DNA of 64,000 nt from Polaribacter sp. Hel_I_88 (GTDB lineage: Bacteria; Bacteroidota; Bacteroidia; Flavobacteriales; Flavobacteriaceae), in contig NZ_JHZZ01000001.1 of assembly GCF_000687935.1 (NCBI RefSeq), positions 2,192,001-2,256,000 of the forward strand. Direction: 5' to 3'. A program made the translations under genes and the position numbers. Shown here one piece after another: positions 15,519 through 23,746 of this stretch (position 1 is its first letter; each line of letters starts with the position of its first letter). The notes under the pieces are model-generated. The model did no database searches, was not told the DNA's origin, and worked only from the letters and a program-made list of their open reading frames with translations.

Positions 15519-15746
15519 ATGCGAAAGAAACCTCATGTTTTCGATCAGATATCCCCTTGGGATATTGCCTTGTATCGTGAGGTTTGTTATGAAACTGCTC
15601 GTAAAGAGTATAAAGTAATCCTGGAGTTTTATGAGCGTCCTGTTCGTTTTTTAACCTTTCGTGATTTGATCTGTTATTATGATCCAGCTGCAGAAAATGA
15701 GGAGTCTTTTTGGAAGCGGTATTTTTATTTGAAGGAGCGGAGTTAG
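15519..15746 (+). CDS. Small HTH-like protein of unknown function (paralogue 2)
   Basis: 75 aa. It starts 3 bases after the stop of the 65-aa paralogue. The shared framework is ISPWDIALYREVCYETARKEY followed by LTFRDLICYYDP, with an acidic/aromatic C-terminal tail ESFWKRYFYLKERS. No known family is assigned. The pair lies next to the IS3 element and between repeat fields. That places it with the 250- and 360-aa unknown proteins in an accessory block. A role in DNA binding is inferred only from the HTH-like spacing. Confidence 0.6.
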   Translation: MRKKPHVFDQISPWDIALYREVCYETARKEYKVILEFYERPVRFLTFRDLICYYDPAAENEESFWKRYFYLKERS

Positions 15747-16579
15747 GTTGTTTGTCAATCGTTGTTTGTTCATCGTTGTTCGTTTTTCGTTTCTCGCTTG
15801 GGCGAAATGACTTTGACTATGACCTTGATCACGACCTTGTATGTGTCCTTATTATTCAGAAATGACGAAGGGAAATCGTTATTTTTGAATTTATTAGGTA
15901 TTCTAAACTATAAGATTGCTTCAATCGTACCTCTTTCGCAATGACGTTTGGTCTCCTTTGTTATTGCGAGGCACTAAGCAATCTCATCTTTTGGTTTTCT
16001 AAACTATAAGATTGCTTCAGTCGTTCCTCCTTCGCAATGACGTTTGGTCTCCTTTGTTATTGCGAGGCACTAAGCAATCTTATTGTTAGGTATTCTAAAC
16101 TAAAAGATTGCTTCAATCGTACCTCTTTCGCAATGACGTTTGGTATTTAAAACTATAAGATTGTTTCACTCGTACCTTTTTCCAAATGACGTTTAATCTG
16201 TTTTAGTATACTTAGAATCTAATACCGACATACTTTTAATTTTCGTAGCAATTCAAATTGTATGGAATGGTAAGCGCCCAAAGAACGCAGTGGTCTGGGT
16301 GCGTGAATGGAAGACAATGTAGAATTCAAGAAAATTAAAATAAGTCTAGATTTTTTTGTTACTTTTTTCATCAATGGAAAAAAGTAAAAAGGAAATTAGT
16401 TGACTCCTTCAGCAAAGACGTATTGTTTTAAAATTTGAATTCTTACACGCCACAAAGATCATTTTTTGTAAATTCGCTAATATAAATGAATGGCATTTCA
16501 AAGGTCGCTATAAAGAACTATGTTTTTGATTAACACCCAGCGAACAGCGAACAACCAACAACGAACAACGAATAAAAAC
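15747..16579. repeat. Repeat field between the small paralogues and the wlbA-like gene
   Basis: This starts with CGTTGTTTGTTCATCG low-complexity words. Family A units follow from about 15905 to 16195, two of them with the full inverted partner (TTGCGAGGCACTAAGC). A family F block comes next (16224-16403), and then GCGAACAACCAACAACGAAC words just before the ATG. TAAATTCG at 16469-16476 is a one-mismatch -7 box that could drive the next gene. Confidence 0.7.
16224..16403 (+). repeat. Family F repeat (about 180 bp)
   Basis: The core is AAGCGCCCAAAGAACGC, followed by TCTGGGTGCG, then AAATAAGTCTAGATTTTTT and a CATCAATGGAAAAAAGT hairpin. Its reverse complement occurs at 54268-54448 with only small differences, and a variant at about 48886-49083. 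Related sequence lies in each 581-bp unit at 51692-53440. Confidence 0.75.
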
Positions 16580-17515
16580 ATGAAAAACTTTGCAATCATA
16601 GGCGCTGCAGGCTACATTGCCCCAAGACATTTAAAAGCTATTAAAGACACCAATAACAATCTATTATGTGCTCTAGATAAATTTGATAGTGTGGGTATTA
16701 TGGATAGTTATTTTCCAAATGCTAACTTTTTTGTTGAATTTGAACGTTTTGATCGTCATATCGAAAAGTTACGAAGAAACGGAACGTTATTAGATTATGT
16801 AAGTATTTGTACTCCCAACTATTTACACGATGCTCATATCAGAATGGCCTTACGAAGTGGCGCAGATGCTATTTGCGAAAAACCTTTGGTATTGAATCCT
16901 TGGAATGTGGATGCACTCATGGATATAGAAAAAGAATCGGGTAAAAAAATACACACGATTTTGCAATTAAGACTGCACCCAAGTATCATTGCTTTAAAGA
17001 AAAAAATAGAAGCTGAAAATAATGATACAAAATATGATGTTGATTTAACTTACATCACTTCAAGAGGCAAATGGTACGATATTTCATGGAAAGGAGATGA
17101 AAGCAAATCCGGGGGTATCGCCACCAATATTGGTATCCATTTTTTTGATATGTTGGCTTGGTTGTTTGGAGCGGTGCAAGAAAATGTGGTGCATCTCAGA
17201 GAAAAAGATAAATCGGCTGGCTATTTAGAGTTTGAAAAAGCACGTGTCCGTTGGTTTTTATCGATTGATGACGATTCTTTGCCAGCACATATTAAAGCAA
17301 CTGGACAGAGAACTTTTCGCTCCATTATCATTAATAATGAAGAACTCGAATTTAGTTCAGGTTTTACAGAATTACACACCCAAAGTTATCAACAAATCTT
17401 AAAAGGAAAAGGTTTTGGATTGGAAGATGCTATGGAATCCATAAAAATAGCGCAAAAGATTAGAAATAACGCAATAATCCAAAAAGGTGAAAAACACCCT
17501 TTTGTAATTAGGTAA
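16580..17515 (+). CDS. wlbA: UDP-N-acetyl-2-amino-2-deoxy-glucuronate 3-dehydrogenase (WlbA/WbpB-like)
   Basis: 311 aa from the ATG at 16580 (MKNFAIIGAAGYIAPRHL). An earlier in-frame ATG would translate a low-complexity repeat and is rejected. It is a Gfo/Idh/MocA oxidoreductase with an N-terminal Rossmann motif, SICTPNYLH, and the catalytic-Lys motif CEKPLVLN. Known members oxidise C3 of UDP-GlcNAcA on the way to 2,3-diacetamido uronic acids. The next steps (WbpE aminotransferase, WbpD acetyltransferase) are not visible here. The UDP-GlcNAcA supplier could be the dehydrogenase at 21257. A decayed nucleotidyltransferase follows at once. Confidence 0.85.
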   Translation: MKNFAIIGAAGYIAPRHLKAIKDTNNNLLCALDKFDSVGIMDSYFPNANFFVEFERFDRHIEKLRRNGTLLDYVSICTPNYLHDAHIRMALRSGADAICEKPLVLNPWNVDALMDIEKESGKKIHTILQLRLHPSIIALKKKIEAENNDTKYDVDLTYITSRGKWYDISWKGDESKSGGIATNIGIHFFDMLAWLFGAVQENVVHLREKDKSAGYLEFEKARVRWFLSIDDDSLPAHIKATGQRTFRSIIINNEELEFSSGFTELHTQSYQQILKGKGFGLEDAMESIKIAQKIRNNAIIQKGEKHPFVIR

Positions 17516-17527
17516 CAAGCTCTATAT

Positions 17528-17790
17528 TTGCAAAAAAAAAGCAAGAAAAAAAAGGCGATCACCATTTTAGGATATTTCAATCCTATTCATAAAGAGTATT
17601 TAGAATACTTTAACAATGCTAAGGCGCTTGCTGATAAACTTTTCATAATGGTTAATAGCGATTTTCAAAGAGCTTTAAAAGGGGCTAAAGAATTCCAAAA
17701 TGAAAATTAACGTTTGTTTATTTTACAAAATATAAAAGCAGTTGATAAAGCTATTTAGACTTTAATTGAAATAGTAAATAAAAAAAAACA
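17528..17790 (+). pseudogene. Decayed copy of the 1114-type nucleotidyltransferase
   Basis: Reading from 17528, GYFNPIHKEYLEYFNNAKALADK and then NSDFQRALKGAKEFQ align with the intact protein at 1114. The catalytic HKGH has become HKEY. A TAA at 17708 interrupts the frame, after which RLFILQNIKAVDKAI continues the alignment until another TAG. The rest is lost. The gene is a duplicate disabled by active-site change, two in-frame stops and 3' loss. Confidence 0.88.
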
Positions 17791-17831
17791 AGTAATTGAT
17801 TAATTAAATTACCAAAAGCTAGAAAAGAAAT

Positions 17832-19676
17832 ATGTGTGGAATAGTAGGATACTTAGGAACGCAGCAAGCTGCTCCCATCATTTTAAAAGGATTACAACGC
17901 TTAGAATACAGGGGCTATGACAGTGCAGGCCTCGTGTTGTACGATAATGCCAATTTTCAATTGTTTAAAACACAGGGTAAGGTAAAAGACCTGACACAAT
18001 TGAACAATTTTGCCACTACAAAGCAAACGATAGGATTAGGACATACGCGTTGGGCGACACATGGTATACCCTCAGACGCCAATGCACATCCGCATTATTC
18101 CAATTCTGGTGACTTGGCATTGATACATAATGGAATCATTGAAAACTACGAGTCCATCAAAAAAGTATTACTTTCTAAAGGCTATCATTTTATATCGGAT
18201 ACCGATAGTGAAGTGTTGGTAAATCTTATTGAAGATGTTCAAAAAACACATCAGTGTAAATTGGGCAAAGCAGTTCAAATTGCATTGACCCAAGTTGTTG
18301 GGGCATTTGCCATTGCCGTAATAGATAAAAAACGTCAAAATGAGATGGTAGCGGCCAAACTAGGAAGTCCTTTGGCTATTGGTATTGGGAACAATGAGTT
18401 TTTTGTAGCAAGTGACGCCTCTCCATTCATTGAATACACCAACCAAGCCATTTATTTAGAAGATCATCAAATGGCGATTTTAATCAAAGGAGAAGTGCCC
18501 AGGCTTCGTTGGATCAAAGACGATGCAGTTTCGGAATACGACATCCACGAATTGGAGTTGAGTCTAGAGCAAATCGAAAAAGGGGGTTACGAACATTTTA
18601 TGCTCAAAGAAATTTTTGAACAGCCCAATGCTATTACGAATGCCTTTCGAGGACGTTTGTTACCAGCACTCGAGATGATTAAAATGGAAGGCGTACAAAA
18701 CAACCTGTCTAAATTTTTAGAGGCAAAACGCATTATCATTGTGGCTTGTGGTACTTCTTGGCACGCTGGCTTAGTAGCAGAATACATCATCGAAGAGTTG
18801 ACACGCATGCCTGTAGAGGTTGAATATGCATCGGAGTTCAAATACCGAAATCCTATCATCACTCCCAAAGATGTGGTCATTGCCATTTCGCAATCTGGAG
18901 AAACAGCCGATACCTTAGCAGCCATCAAATTGGCTAAAGAAAAAGGGGCATTGGTATATGGGGTGTGCAATGTAGTGGGTTCTACCATTGCTCGCGAAAC
19001 TCATGCAGGAGCTTATACGCATGCAGGTCCAGAAATAGGAGTGGCTTCTACGAAGGCATTCACCACACAAATTACCGTTCTCACGCTTGTTGCTTTGCAT
19101 TTGGCAAAAGAAAAAGGAAGTTTAACAAAAACGGAATTCAATGAGTTGGTAAACGAATTAGAACAAATTCCTAAAAAAGTGGCAGAGGTGTTGCTAGTAA
19201 GTGAATCCATCAAAGAAATTGCAAAAGCCTATGCACATGTCACCAACTGTTTGTTTTTAGGGCGGGGTGTCAATTTTCCAGTAGCTTTGGAAGGAGCATT
19301 GAAATTGAAAGAAATTTCTTATATTCATGCTGAGGGCTATCCAGCAGCAGAAATGAAACACGGTCCTATTGCCCTTATAGACGAAAATATGCCTGTTATT
19401 GTCATTGCTATTAACAAAGGTTATTACGACAAGACTGTGAGCAATATCCAAGAAATCAAATCTCGAAAAGGAAAAATCATCGCCATTGTTACAAAAGGGG
19501 ATGTGGTGGTGAAAGAGATCGCAGATCATGTGATTGAAATACCCGAAACCTTAGAGTGGTTAACACCCTTACTAACAACTATACCACTGCAACTCCTGTC
19601 TTACCATATGGCAGTATTGTTAGGGAAAAATGTAGATCAGCCAAGGAATTTGGCAAAATCGGTAACAGTGGAGTAA
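17832..19676 (+). CDS. glmS: Glutamine-fructose-6-phosphate aminotransferase (isomerizing)
   Basis: 614 aa. Makes glucosamine-6-phosphate from fructose-6-phosphate and glutamine, the entry step for UDP-GlcNAc. The N-terminal glutaminase domain has the nucleophile Cys2 (MCGIVGYLG) and TRWATHG. Two SIS domains follow (about 290-430 and 460-600) with SQSGETADTLAA and ALEGALKLKEISYIHAEGYPAAEMKHG. The C-terminus LAKSVTVE is canonical. Length is standard. It sits among genes that consume UDP-GlcNAc. A second housekeeping glmS elsewhere would be common, and whether this is the only copy cannot be told. Confidence 0.96.
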   Translation: MCGIVGYLGTQQAAPIILKGLQRLEYRGYDSAGLVLYDNANFQLFKTQGKVKDLTQLNNFATTKQTIGLGHTRWATHGIPSDANAHPHYSNSGDLALIHNGIIENYESIKKVLLSKGYHFISDTDSEVLVNLIEDVQKTHQCKLGKAVQIALTQVVGAFAIAVIDKKRQNEMVAAKLGSPLAIGIGNNEFFVASDASPFIEYTNQAIYLEDHQMAILIKGEVPRLRWIKDDAVSEYDIHELELSLEQIEKGGYEHFMLKEIFEQPNAITNAFRGRLLPALEMIKMEGVQNNLSKFLEAKRIIIVACGTSWHAGLVAEYIIEELTRMPVEVEYASEFKYRNPIITPKDVVIAISQSGETADTLAAIKLAKEKGALVYGVCNVVGSTIARETHAGAYTHAGPEIGVASTKAFTTQITVLTLVALHLAKEKGSLTKTEFNELVNELEQIPKKVAEVLLVSESIKEIAKAYAHVTNCLFLGRGVNFPVALEGALKLKEISYIHAEGYPAAEMKHGPIALIDENMPVIVIAINKGYYDKTVSNIQEIKSRKGKIIAIVTKGDVVVKEIADHVIEIPETLEWLTPLLTTIPLQLLSYHMAVLLGKNVDQPRNLAKSVTVE

Positions 19677-19729
19677 GCATTAAAATTGAAAAAATATAAG
19701 TTTATAAGCAAAGTACCACCTCAAAATAT

Positions 19730-19737
19730 TATATTTG
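19730..19737 (+). promoter_or_regulatory. -7 promoter box upstream of the UDP-HexNAc epimerase
   Basis: TATATTTG matches TAnnTTTG exactly. The predicted transcript starts around 19743, which excludes the TTG at 19735 as a start codon and leaves TTG 19792. The upstream -33 region has no clean TTG. Confidence 0.5.
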
Positions 19738-19791
19738 TCAATTCAAATTGCTTATTTTGAAAATTGCTTTTTATTAAAAAAAAACATCATA

Positions 19792-20772
19792 TTGGAAACG
19801 AAAATTACAAGCAAAAAGATTTTAGTTACTGGAGGAGCCGGTTTTATCGGTTCTAACCTATGTGAAGAATTATTAAAACAAAATAACTTAGTTGTTTGTC
19901 TTGATAATTTTGCTACTGGGAAAAGAGAAAACATCACTCCTTTATTGGCACATAAAAACTTTACTTTTATAGAGGGAGATATCAGAAATTTGGAGGATTG
20001 TTTATTAGCAACAAAAGGTGTTGAGTATGTATTGCATCAAGCCGCTTTAGGTTCCGTACCAAGATCAATTAAAGACCCTATCACTTCTAATGATGTCAAT
20101 GTCGGTGGTTTTTTAAACATGCTAGTGGCTTGTAGAGACAATAATGTAAAACGCTTTGTTTTCGCAGCAAGTTCTTCTACCTATGGGGACTCTGAAGCAT
20201 TGCCAAAAGTAGAAGAGGTGATTGGAAAACCTTTATCTCCTTATGCGGTTACCAAATATGTAAATGAATTGTATGCAGATGTTTTTTCTAAAACCTATGG
20301 ACTGGAAACCATTGGTCTCCGTTATTTTAATGTGTTTGGAAGAAAACAAGATCCAAATGGTGCTTATGCAGCCGTAATTCCGAAATTCGTAAGTCAGTTA
20401 ATGAATTTAGAATCGCCAATCATTAATGGTGATGGAAACTACTCAAGAGATTTTACGTATATTGATAATGTAATACAAGCCAACTTATTGAGTTTAGTTG
20501 CAGGTAAAAAGGCTGTAAATACAGTGTATAATGTTGCTTATGGAGATCGTAATACTTTAAATGATTTAATGAGTTATTTAAAGGAATATTTATCAGAATA
20601 CAATTCTAAAATTAAAGAGGTTACTGTTATTCATGGAGAAAACAGGGTTGGAGATATCCCGCATTCACACGCAAGTGTTGACAAGGCTAAAAAATTACTG
20701 AATTATAATCCGCAGTTTTCTTTAGAAGATGGATTAAAAGAAGCTGTGGATTGGTATTGGGGGAATCTTTAA
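19792..20772 (+). CDS. UDP-N-acetylglucosamine 4-epimerase (WbpP/TviC-like)
   Basis: About 326 aa, extended SDR. Interconverts UDP-GlcNAc and UDP-GalNAc or their uronic acids. The NAD motif is GGAGFIGSNL and the active site ASSSTYGDS and SPYAVTKYVNELYADVF. LGSVPRSIKDP and RQDPNGAYAAVIPK-like strings are characteristic of WbpP/TviC rather than GalE. I use TTG 19792 (start of METKITSKKILVTGG); no ATG lies between the promoter box and the Rossmann motif. With the dehydrogenase at 21257 it forms the WbpO/WbpP-like pair, which would make UDP-GalNAcA. Confidence 0.88.
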   Translation: METKITSKKILVTGGAGFIGSNLCEELLKQNNLVVCLDNFATGKRENITPLLAHKNFTFIEGDIRNLEDCLLATKGVEYVLHQAALGSVPRSIKDPITSNDVNVGGFLNMLVACRDNNVKRFVFAASSSTYGDSEALPKVEEVIGKPLSPYAVTKYVNELYADVFSKTYGLETIGLRYFNVFGRKQDPNGAYAAVIPKFVSQLMNLESPIINGDGNYSRDFTYIDNVIQANLLSLVAGKKAVNTVYNVAYGDRNTLNDLMSYLKEYLSEYNSKIKEVTVIHGENRVGDIPHSHASVDKAKKLLNYNPQFSLEDGLKEAVDWYWGNL

Positions 20773-20857
20773 TGGTGAATAGTGGTTTGTGAATGGAGGT
20801 GTGTGAAGAGGGTTTTGTGAGTGGTGGTGCGTGATGAGTAGTGATTAATTATGAGAA
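20773..20857. repeat. Low-complexity GTGAATGGAGG / GAGTGGTGG spacer
   Basis: GTGAATAGTGG-type words fill the spacer before the second four-helix-bundle gene. There is no terminator. It is similar in texture to the spacers around the first copy. Confidence 0.6.
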
Positions 20858-21232
20858 ATGAAAAAAAAGGAACTGATGATCTTAAGTTATAGAGATTTAA
20901 ATGTTTGGCAAAATGGGATGGATTTGGTTGAAGATGTTTATAAATTTACTGCTATTTTTCCAAAAGAAGAAAAATATGGATTGACATCGCAAGTAAGAAG
21001 ATGTGCAGTTTCTATACCCTCTAATATAGCTGAAGGATTTATGAGACAAAGTACTAAAGAATACATTCAGTTTTTGTATATTTCATTGGGTTCTTTAGGA
21101 GAATTAGATACACAGATGGAAATTGCCGTCAGATTAAGTTTTATGGAAGTGCAAAAAGATTTTAATGAAAAGACATTATTGGTTAGAAAACAATTATTCG
21201 GTTTGATTAAAAGCTTAAAAAATAAATTATAA
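20858..21232 (+). CDS. Four-helix-bundle protein (second copy)
   Basis: 124 aa; an internal ATG at codon 7 is an alternative start. Helical throughout, with the family blocks YGLTSQVRRCAVSIPSNIAEG and EYIQFLYISLGSLGELDTQME. It shares these with the copy at 4879, but the two are clearly diverged, so this is not a recent duplication. It lies between the epimerase and the dehydrogenase of one pathway yet has no known link to sugar chemistry. Low-complexity spacers flank it on both sides, as with the first copy. Function unknown. Confidence 0.85.
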   Translation: MKKKELMILSYRDLNVWQNGMDLVEDVYKFTAIFPKEEKYGLTSQVRRCAVSIPSNIAEGFMRQSTKEYIQFLYISLGSLGELDTQMEIAVRLSFMEVQKDFNEKTLLVRKQLFGLIKSLKNKL

Positions 21233-21256
21233 CAGACCACAAACTACCAATAAAAA

Positions 21257-22609
21257 ATGGAAAAGAATTTAAAAAATAAAGACGTGACTACTCACACATC
21301 ACCAAACCCAGATCACCAAACCCCAAACACCAAAACCCGTATTGCAGTAATTGGATTGGGCTACGTTGGTTTGCCACTAGCAAGATTATTTGCAACAAAA
21401 TATCCAGTCATTGGTTTTGATATCAATGAAAAAAGGGTTGCCGAATTAATGTCAGGGACTGATTCAACATTAGAAGTGTCTGATGAAATTTTACAAGCTG
21501 TTTTGGTTGATACTTTAACAGATAAAAACGGATTACTTTGCTCTACTTCCATAGAAGATATCAAAGACTGCAACTATTATATTATTACAGTACCAACACC
21601 TGTGGATAAAAATAACAGACCAGTTTTAACGCCGTTAGTAAAAGCGAGTGAAACTGTGGGTAAGGTCTTAAAAAAGGATGATATCGTTATTTATGAATCT
21701 ACAGTATATCCAGGGGCAACTGAGGAAGAATGTATTCCTGTCTTGGAAAGAGTTTCTAATTTAGTTTTTAACAAAGACTTTTTTGCAGGCTATTCTCCAG
21801 AAAGAATTAACCCTGGAGATAAAGAGCATACCGTAGAAAAAATATTAAAAGTTACTTCGGGTTCTACACCAGAAATTGGGTTAAAAGTAGACAAATTATA
21901 CAAATCTGTAATTATTGCAGGTACGCATTTGGCACCGACGATTAAAGTGGCAGAAGCTGCTAAAGTAATCGAAAATTCACAACGAGATATTAATATTGCT
22001 TTTGTGAATGAATTGGCAAAGATATTTAATTTAATGGATATCAATACCCATGATGTATTAGCAGCAGCAGGAAGTAAATGGAACTTTTTACCTTTTAAAC
22101 CTGGTTTGGTTGGTGGGCATTGTATTGGGGTAGATCCTTATTATTTAGCACAAAAGGCACAAGAATATGGCTACCATCCAGAAATTATTTTAGCAGGTAG
22201 AAGATTGAATGATAGTATGGGACAATATGTTGCTTCGGAAGTGATTAAATTGATGATTGCAAAAGATATACGAATCAAAAATGCAAAAATTTTAGTGTTG
22301 GGGATTACTTTTAAGGAAAATTGTCCGGATGTAAGAAATACCAAAGCTGTCGATGTAATTGCGGCTTTAAAAGAATACGGCACCAATGTGACAATCTATG
22401 ATCCTTGGGCAAATGAAAATGAGGTTATGTATGAGTATGGGTTAAATTCTACGAAAATGTTACCTAATCAAAAATACGATGCTATTGTGTTAACGGTTTC
22501 ACATACTCAATTTTTAAGTATTGATTTTTCGCAGATTAAAAATGAAAAATCGATTGTGTATGATGTAAAGAATATATTGCCTATTGGTGTTAAGAATAAA
22601 ACACTTTAA
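21257..22609 (+). CDS. UDP-N-acetylhexosamine 6-dehydrogenase (WbpO/TviB-like)
   Basis: 450 aa. Oxidises UDP-GlcNAc or UDP-GalNAc to the uronic acid. The Rossmann motif is RIAVIGLGYVGLPLA, with YESTVYPGATEEECIP and YSPERINPGDKEHT downstream, and the catalytic Cys289 is in GLVGGHCIGVDPYYLA. These strings place it in the WbpO/TviB branch, not Ugd. The N-terminus carries about 30 extra residues before the Rossmann fold. Residues 11-30 (TTHTSPNPDHQTPNTKT) are encoded by an ACCAAACCC-type low-complexity repeat. No alternative ATG lies close to the Rossmann motif, so the extension is either real or a non-ATG start is used. Confidence 0.88.
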   Translation: MEKNLKNKDVTTHTSPNPDHQTPNTKTRIAVIGLGYVGLPLARLFATKYPVIGFDINEKRVAELMSGTDSTLEVSDEILQAVLVDTLTDKNGLLCSTSIEDIKDCNYYIITVPTPVDKNNRPVLTPLVKASETVGKVLKKDDIVIYESTVYPGATEEECIPVLERVSNLVFNKDFFAGYSPERINPGDKEHTVEKILKVTSGSTPEIGLKVDKLYKSVIIAGTHLAPTIKVAEAAKVIENSQRDINIAFVNELAKIFNLMDINTHDVLAAAGSKWNFLPFKPGLVGGHCIGVDPYYLAQKAQEYGYHPEIILAGRRLNDSMGQYVASEVIKLMIAKDIRIKNAKILVLGITFKENCPDVRNTKAVDVIAALKEYGTNVTIYDPWANENEVMYEYGLNSTKMLPNQKYDAIVLTVSHTQFLSIDFSQIKNEKSIVYDVKNILPIGVKNKTL

Positions 22610-22626
22610 GTTTTAAGCTACTAATT

Positions 22627-23745
22627 ATGAAAAAGAAAAACTTAATCATATTTGGCACGAGACCAGAGGCTATTAAAATGGCACCTTTGGTGAACCAGTT
22701 TTTGGCAGACAAACGTTTTGAAACCAAAGTTTGTGTAACTGGTCAGCATAGAGAAATGTTAGATCAAGTGTTGGACTTTTTTAATATTATACCTGATTTT
22801 GATTTGAATTTAATGAAACCCAATCAAAATTTATTTAATTTAACAGGAGAGGTTATTTCAGGTTTAAAACCAATTCTTGAAGAATATCAACCGAATTTTG
22901 TGTATGTCCATGGAGATACTACAACAACAATGGCAGCGAGTATTGCTGGTTTTTATGCTGGAGCAAAAGTTTGCCATGTTGAAGCAGGTTTAAGAACAAA
23001 TAATATGTTGTCTCCATTTCCAGAAGAAATGAATAGACAAGTTGCAGGAAGAGTTGCAACCTATCATTTTGCACCGACAATAAAATCTAAAGAAAATTTA
23101 TTAATAGAAAATATTTCAGAAAAGAGTATTTTAGTTACCGGGAATACTGTGATTGATGCTTTGTTAGAGAGTTCTCATAGAGTAACAAATCTTAAAAACA
23201 AAGATGTTGTCGAATTAAAAGAAATCGTTGATTTTAATAAAAGAATTATACTGATTACTGGACATAGAAGAGAAAATCATGGGCAAGGTTTTATAAATAT
23301 TTGTGCAGCACTAAAACAAATAGCAGTTAAAAATTTAGATGTGGAGATAGTGTATCCAGTGCATTTGAATCCAAACGTTTTGAAACCAGTTAACAATTTA
23401 TTAAAAGATGTCCAAAATATTCATCTAGTAAAACCGCTTTCCTACCCTACATTTGTATGGTTAATGAATCAATCTTATTTGATTATTACAGATAGTGGAG
23501 GGGTTCAAGAAGAAGCACCAAGTCTAGGAAAACCAGTTTTGGTTATGAGAGATACTACTGAGAGACCTGAAGCTGTGGAAGTTGGAACTGTTATTTTAGT
23601 AGGAACAAATACCAACAAAATCATAAAAGAAACACAAGAATTATTAGATGATTCAAAAAAATATGATTCAATGAGTTCTTTACATAATCCTTATGGAGAT
23701 GGAAAAGCGTGTGAACGAATCATTGAATTTATTGCAAACATATAA
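22627..23745 (+). CDS. wecB: UDP-N-acetylglucosamine 2-epimerase
   Basis: 372 aa, non-hydrolysing epimerase. Interconverts UDP-GlcNAc and UDP-ManNAc. Markers are IIFGTRPEAIKMAPLV at the N-terminus, HGDTTTTMA, HVEAGLRT, GHRRENHGQGF and TDSGGVQEEAPSLGKPVL. Length and all core motifs fit WecB/MnaA. It is one base from wecC, so the pair is translationally linked and makes UDP-ManNAcA. ManNAc could also feed a nonulosonate route, but a hydrolysing NeuC-type epimerase is not seen. Confidence 0.95.
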   Translation: MKKKNLIIFGTRPEAIKMAPLVNQFLADKRFETKVCVTGQHREMLDQVLDFFNIIPDFDLNLMKPNQNLFNLTGEVISGLKPILEEYQPNFVYVHGDTTTTMAASIAGFYAGAKVCHVEAGLRTNNMLSPFPEEMNRQVAGRVATYHFAPTIKSKENLLIENISEKSILVTGNTVIDALLESSHRVTNLKNKDVVELKEIVDFNKRIILITGHRRENHGQGFINICAALKQIAVKNLDVEIVYPVHLNPNVLKPVNNLLKDVQNIHLVKPLSYPTFVWLMNQSYLIITDSGGVQEEAPSLGKPVLVMRDTTERPEAVEVGTVILVGTNTNKIIKETQELLDDSKKYDSMSSLHNPYGDGKACERIIEFIANI

Positions 23746-23746
23746 T

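Noticed and set aside
16520..16579. Longer N-terminus for the wlbA-like protein
   Set aside because: The extra 20 residues (NTQRTANNQQRTTNK) come from low-complexity DNA, and ATG 16580 directly precedes the Rossmann motif.
23693..23746. wecC starting inside wecB
   Set aside because: ATG 23747, one base after the wecB stop, matches the family start and the Rossmann position.
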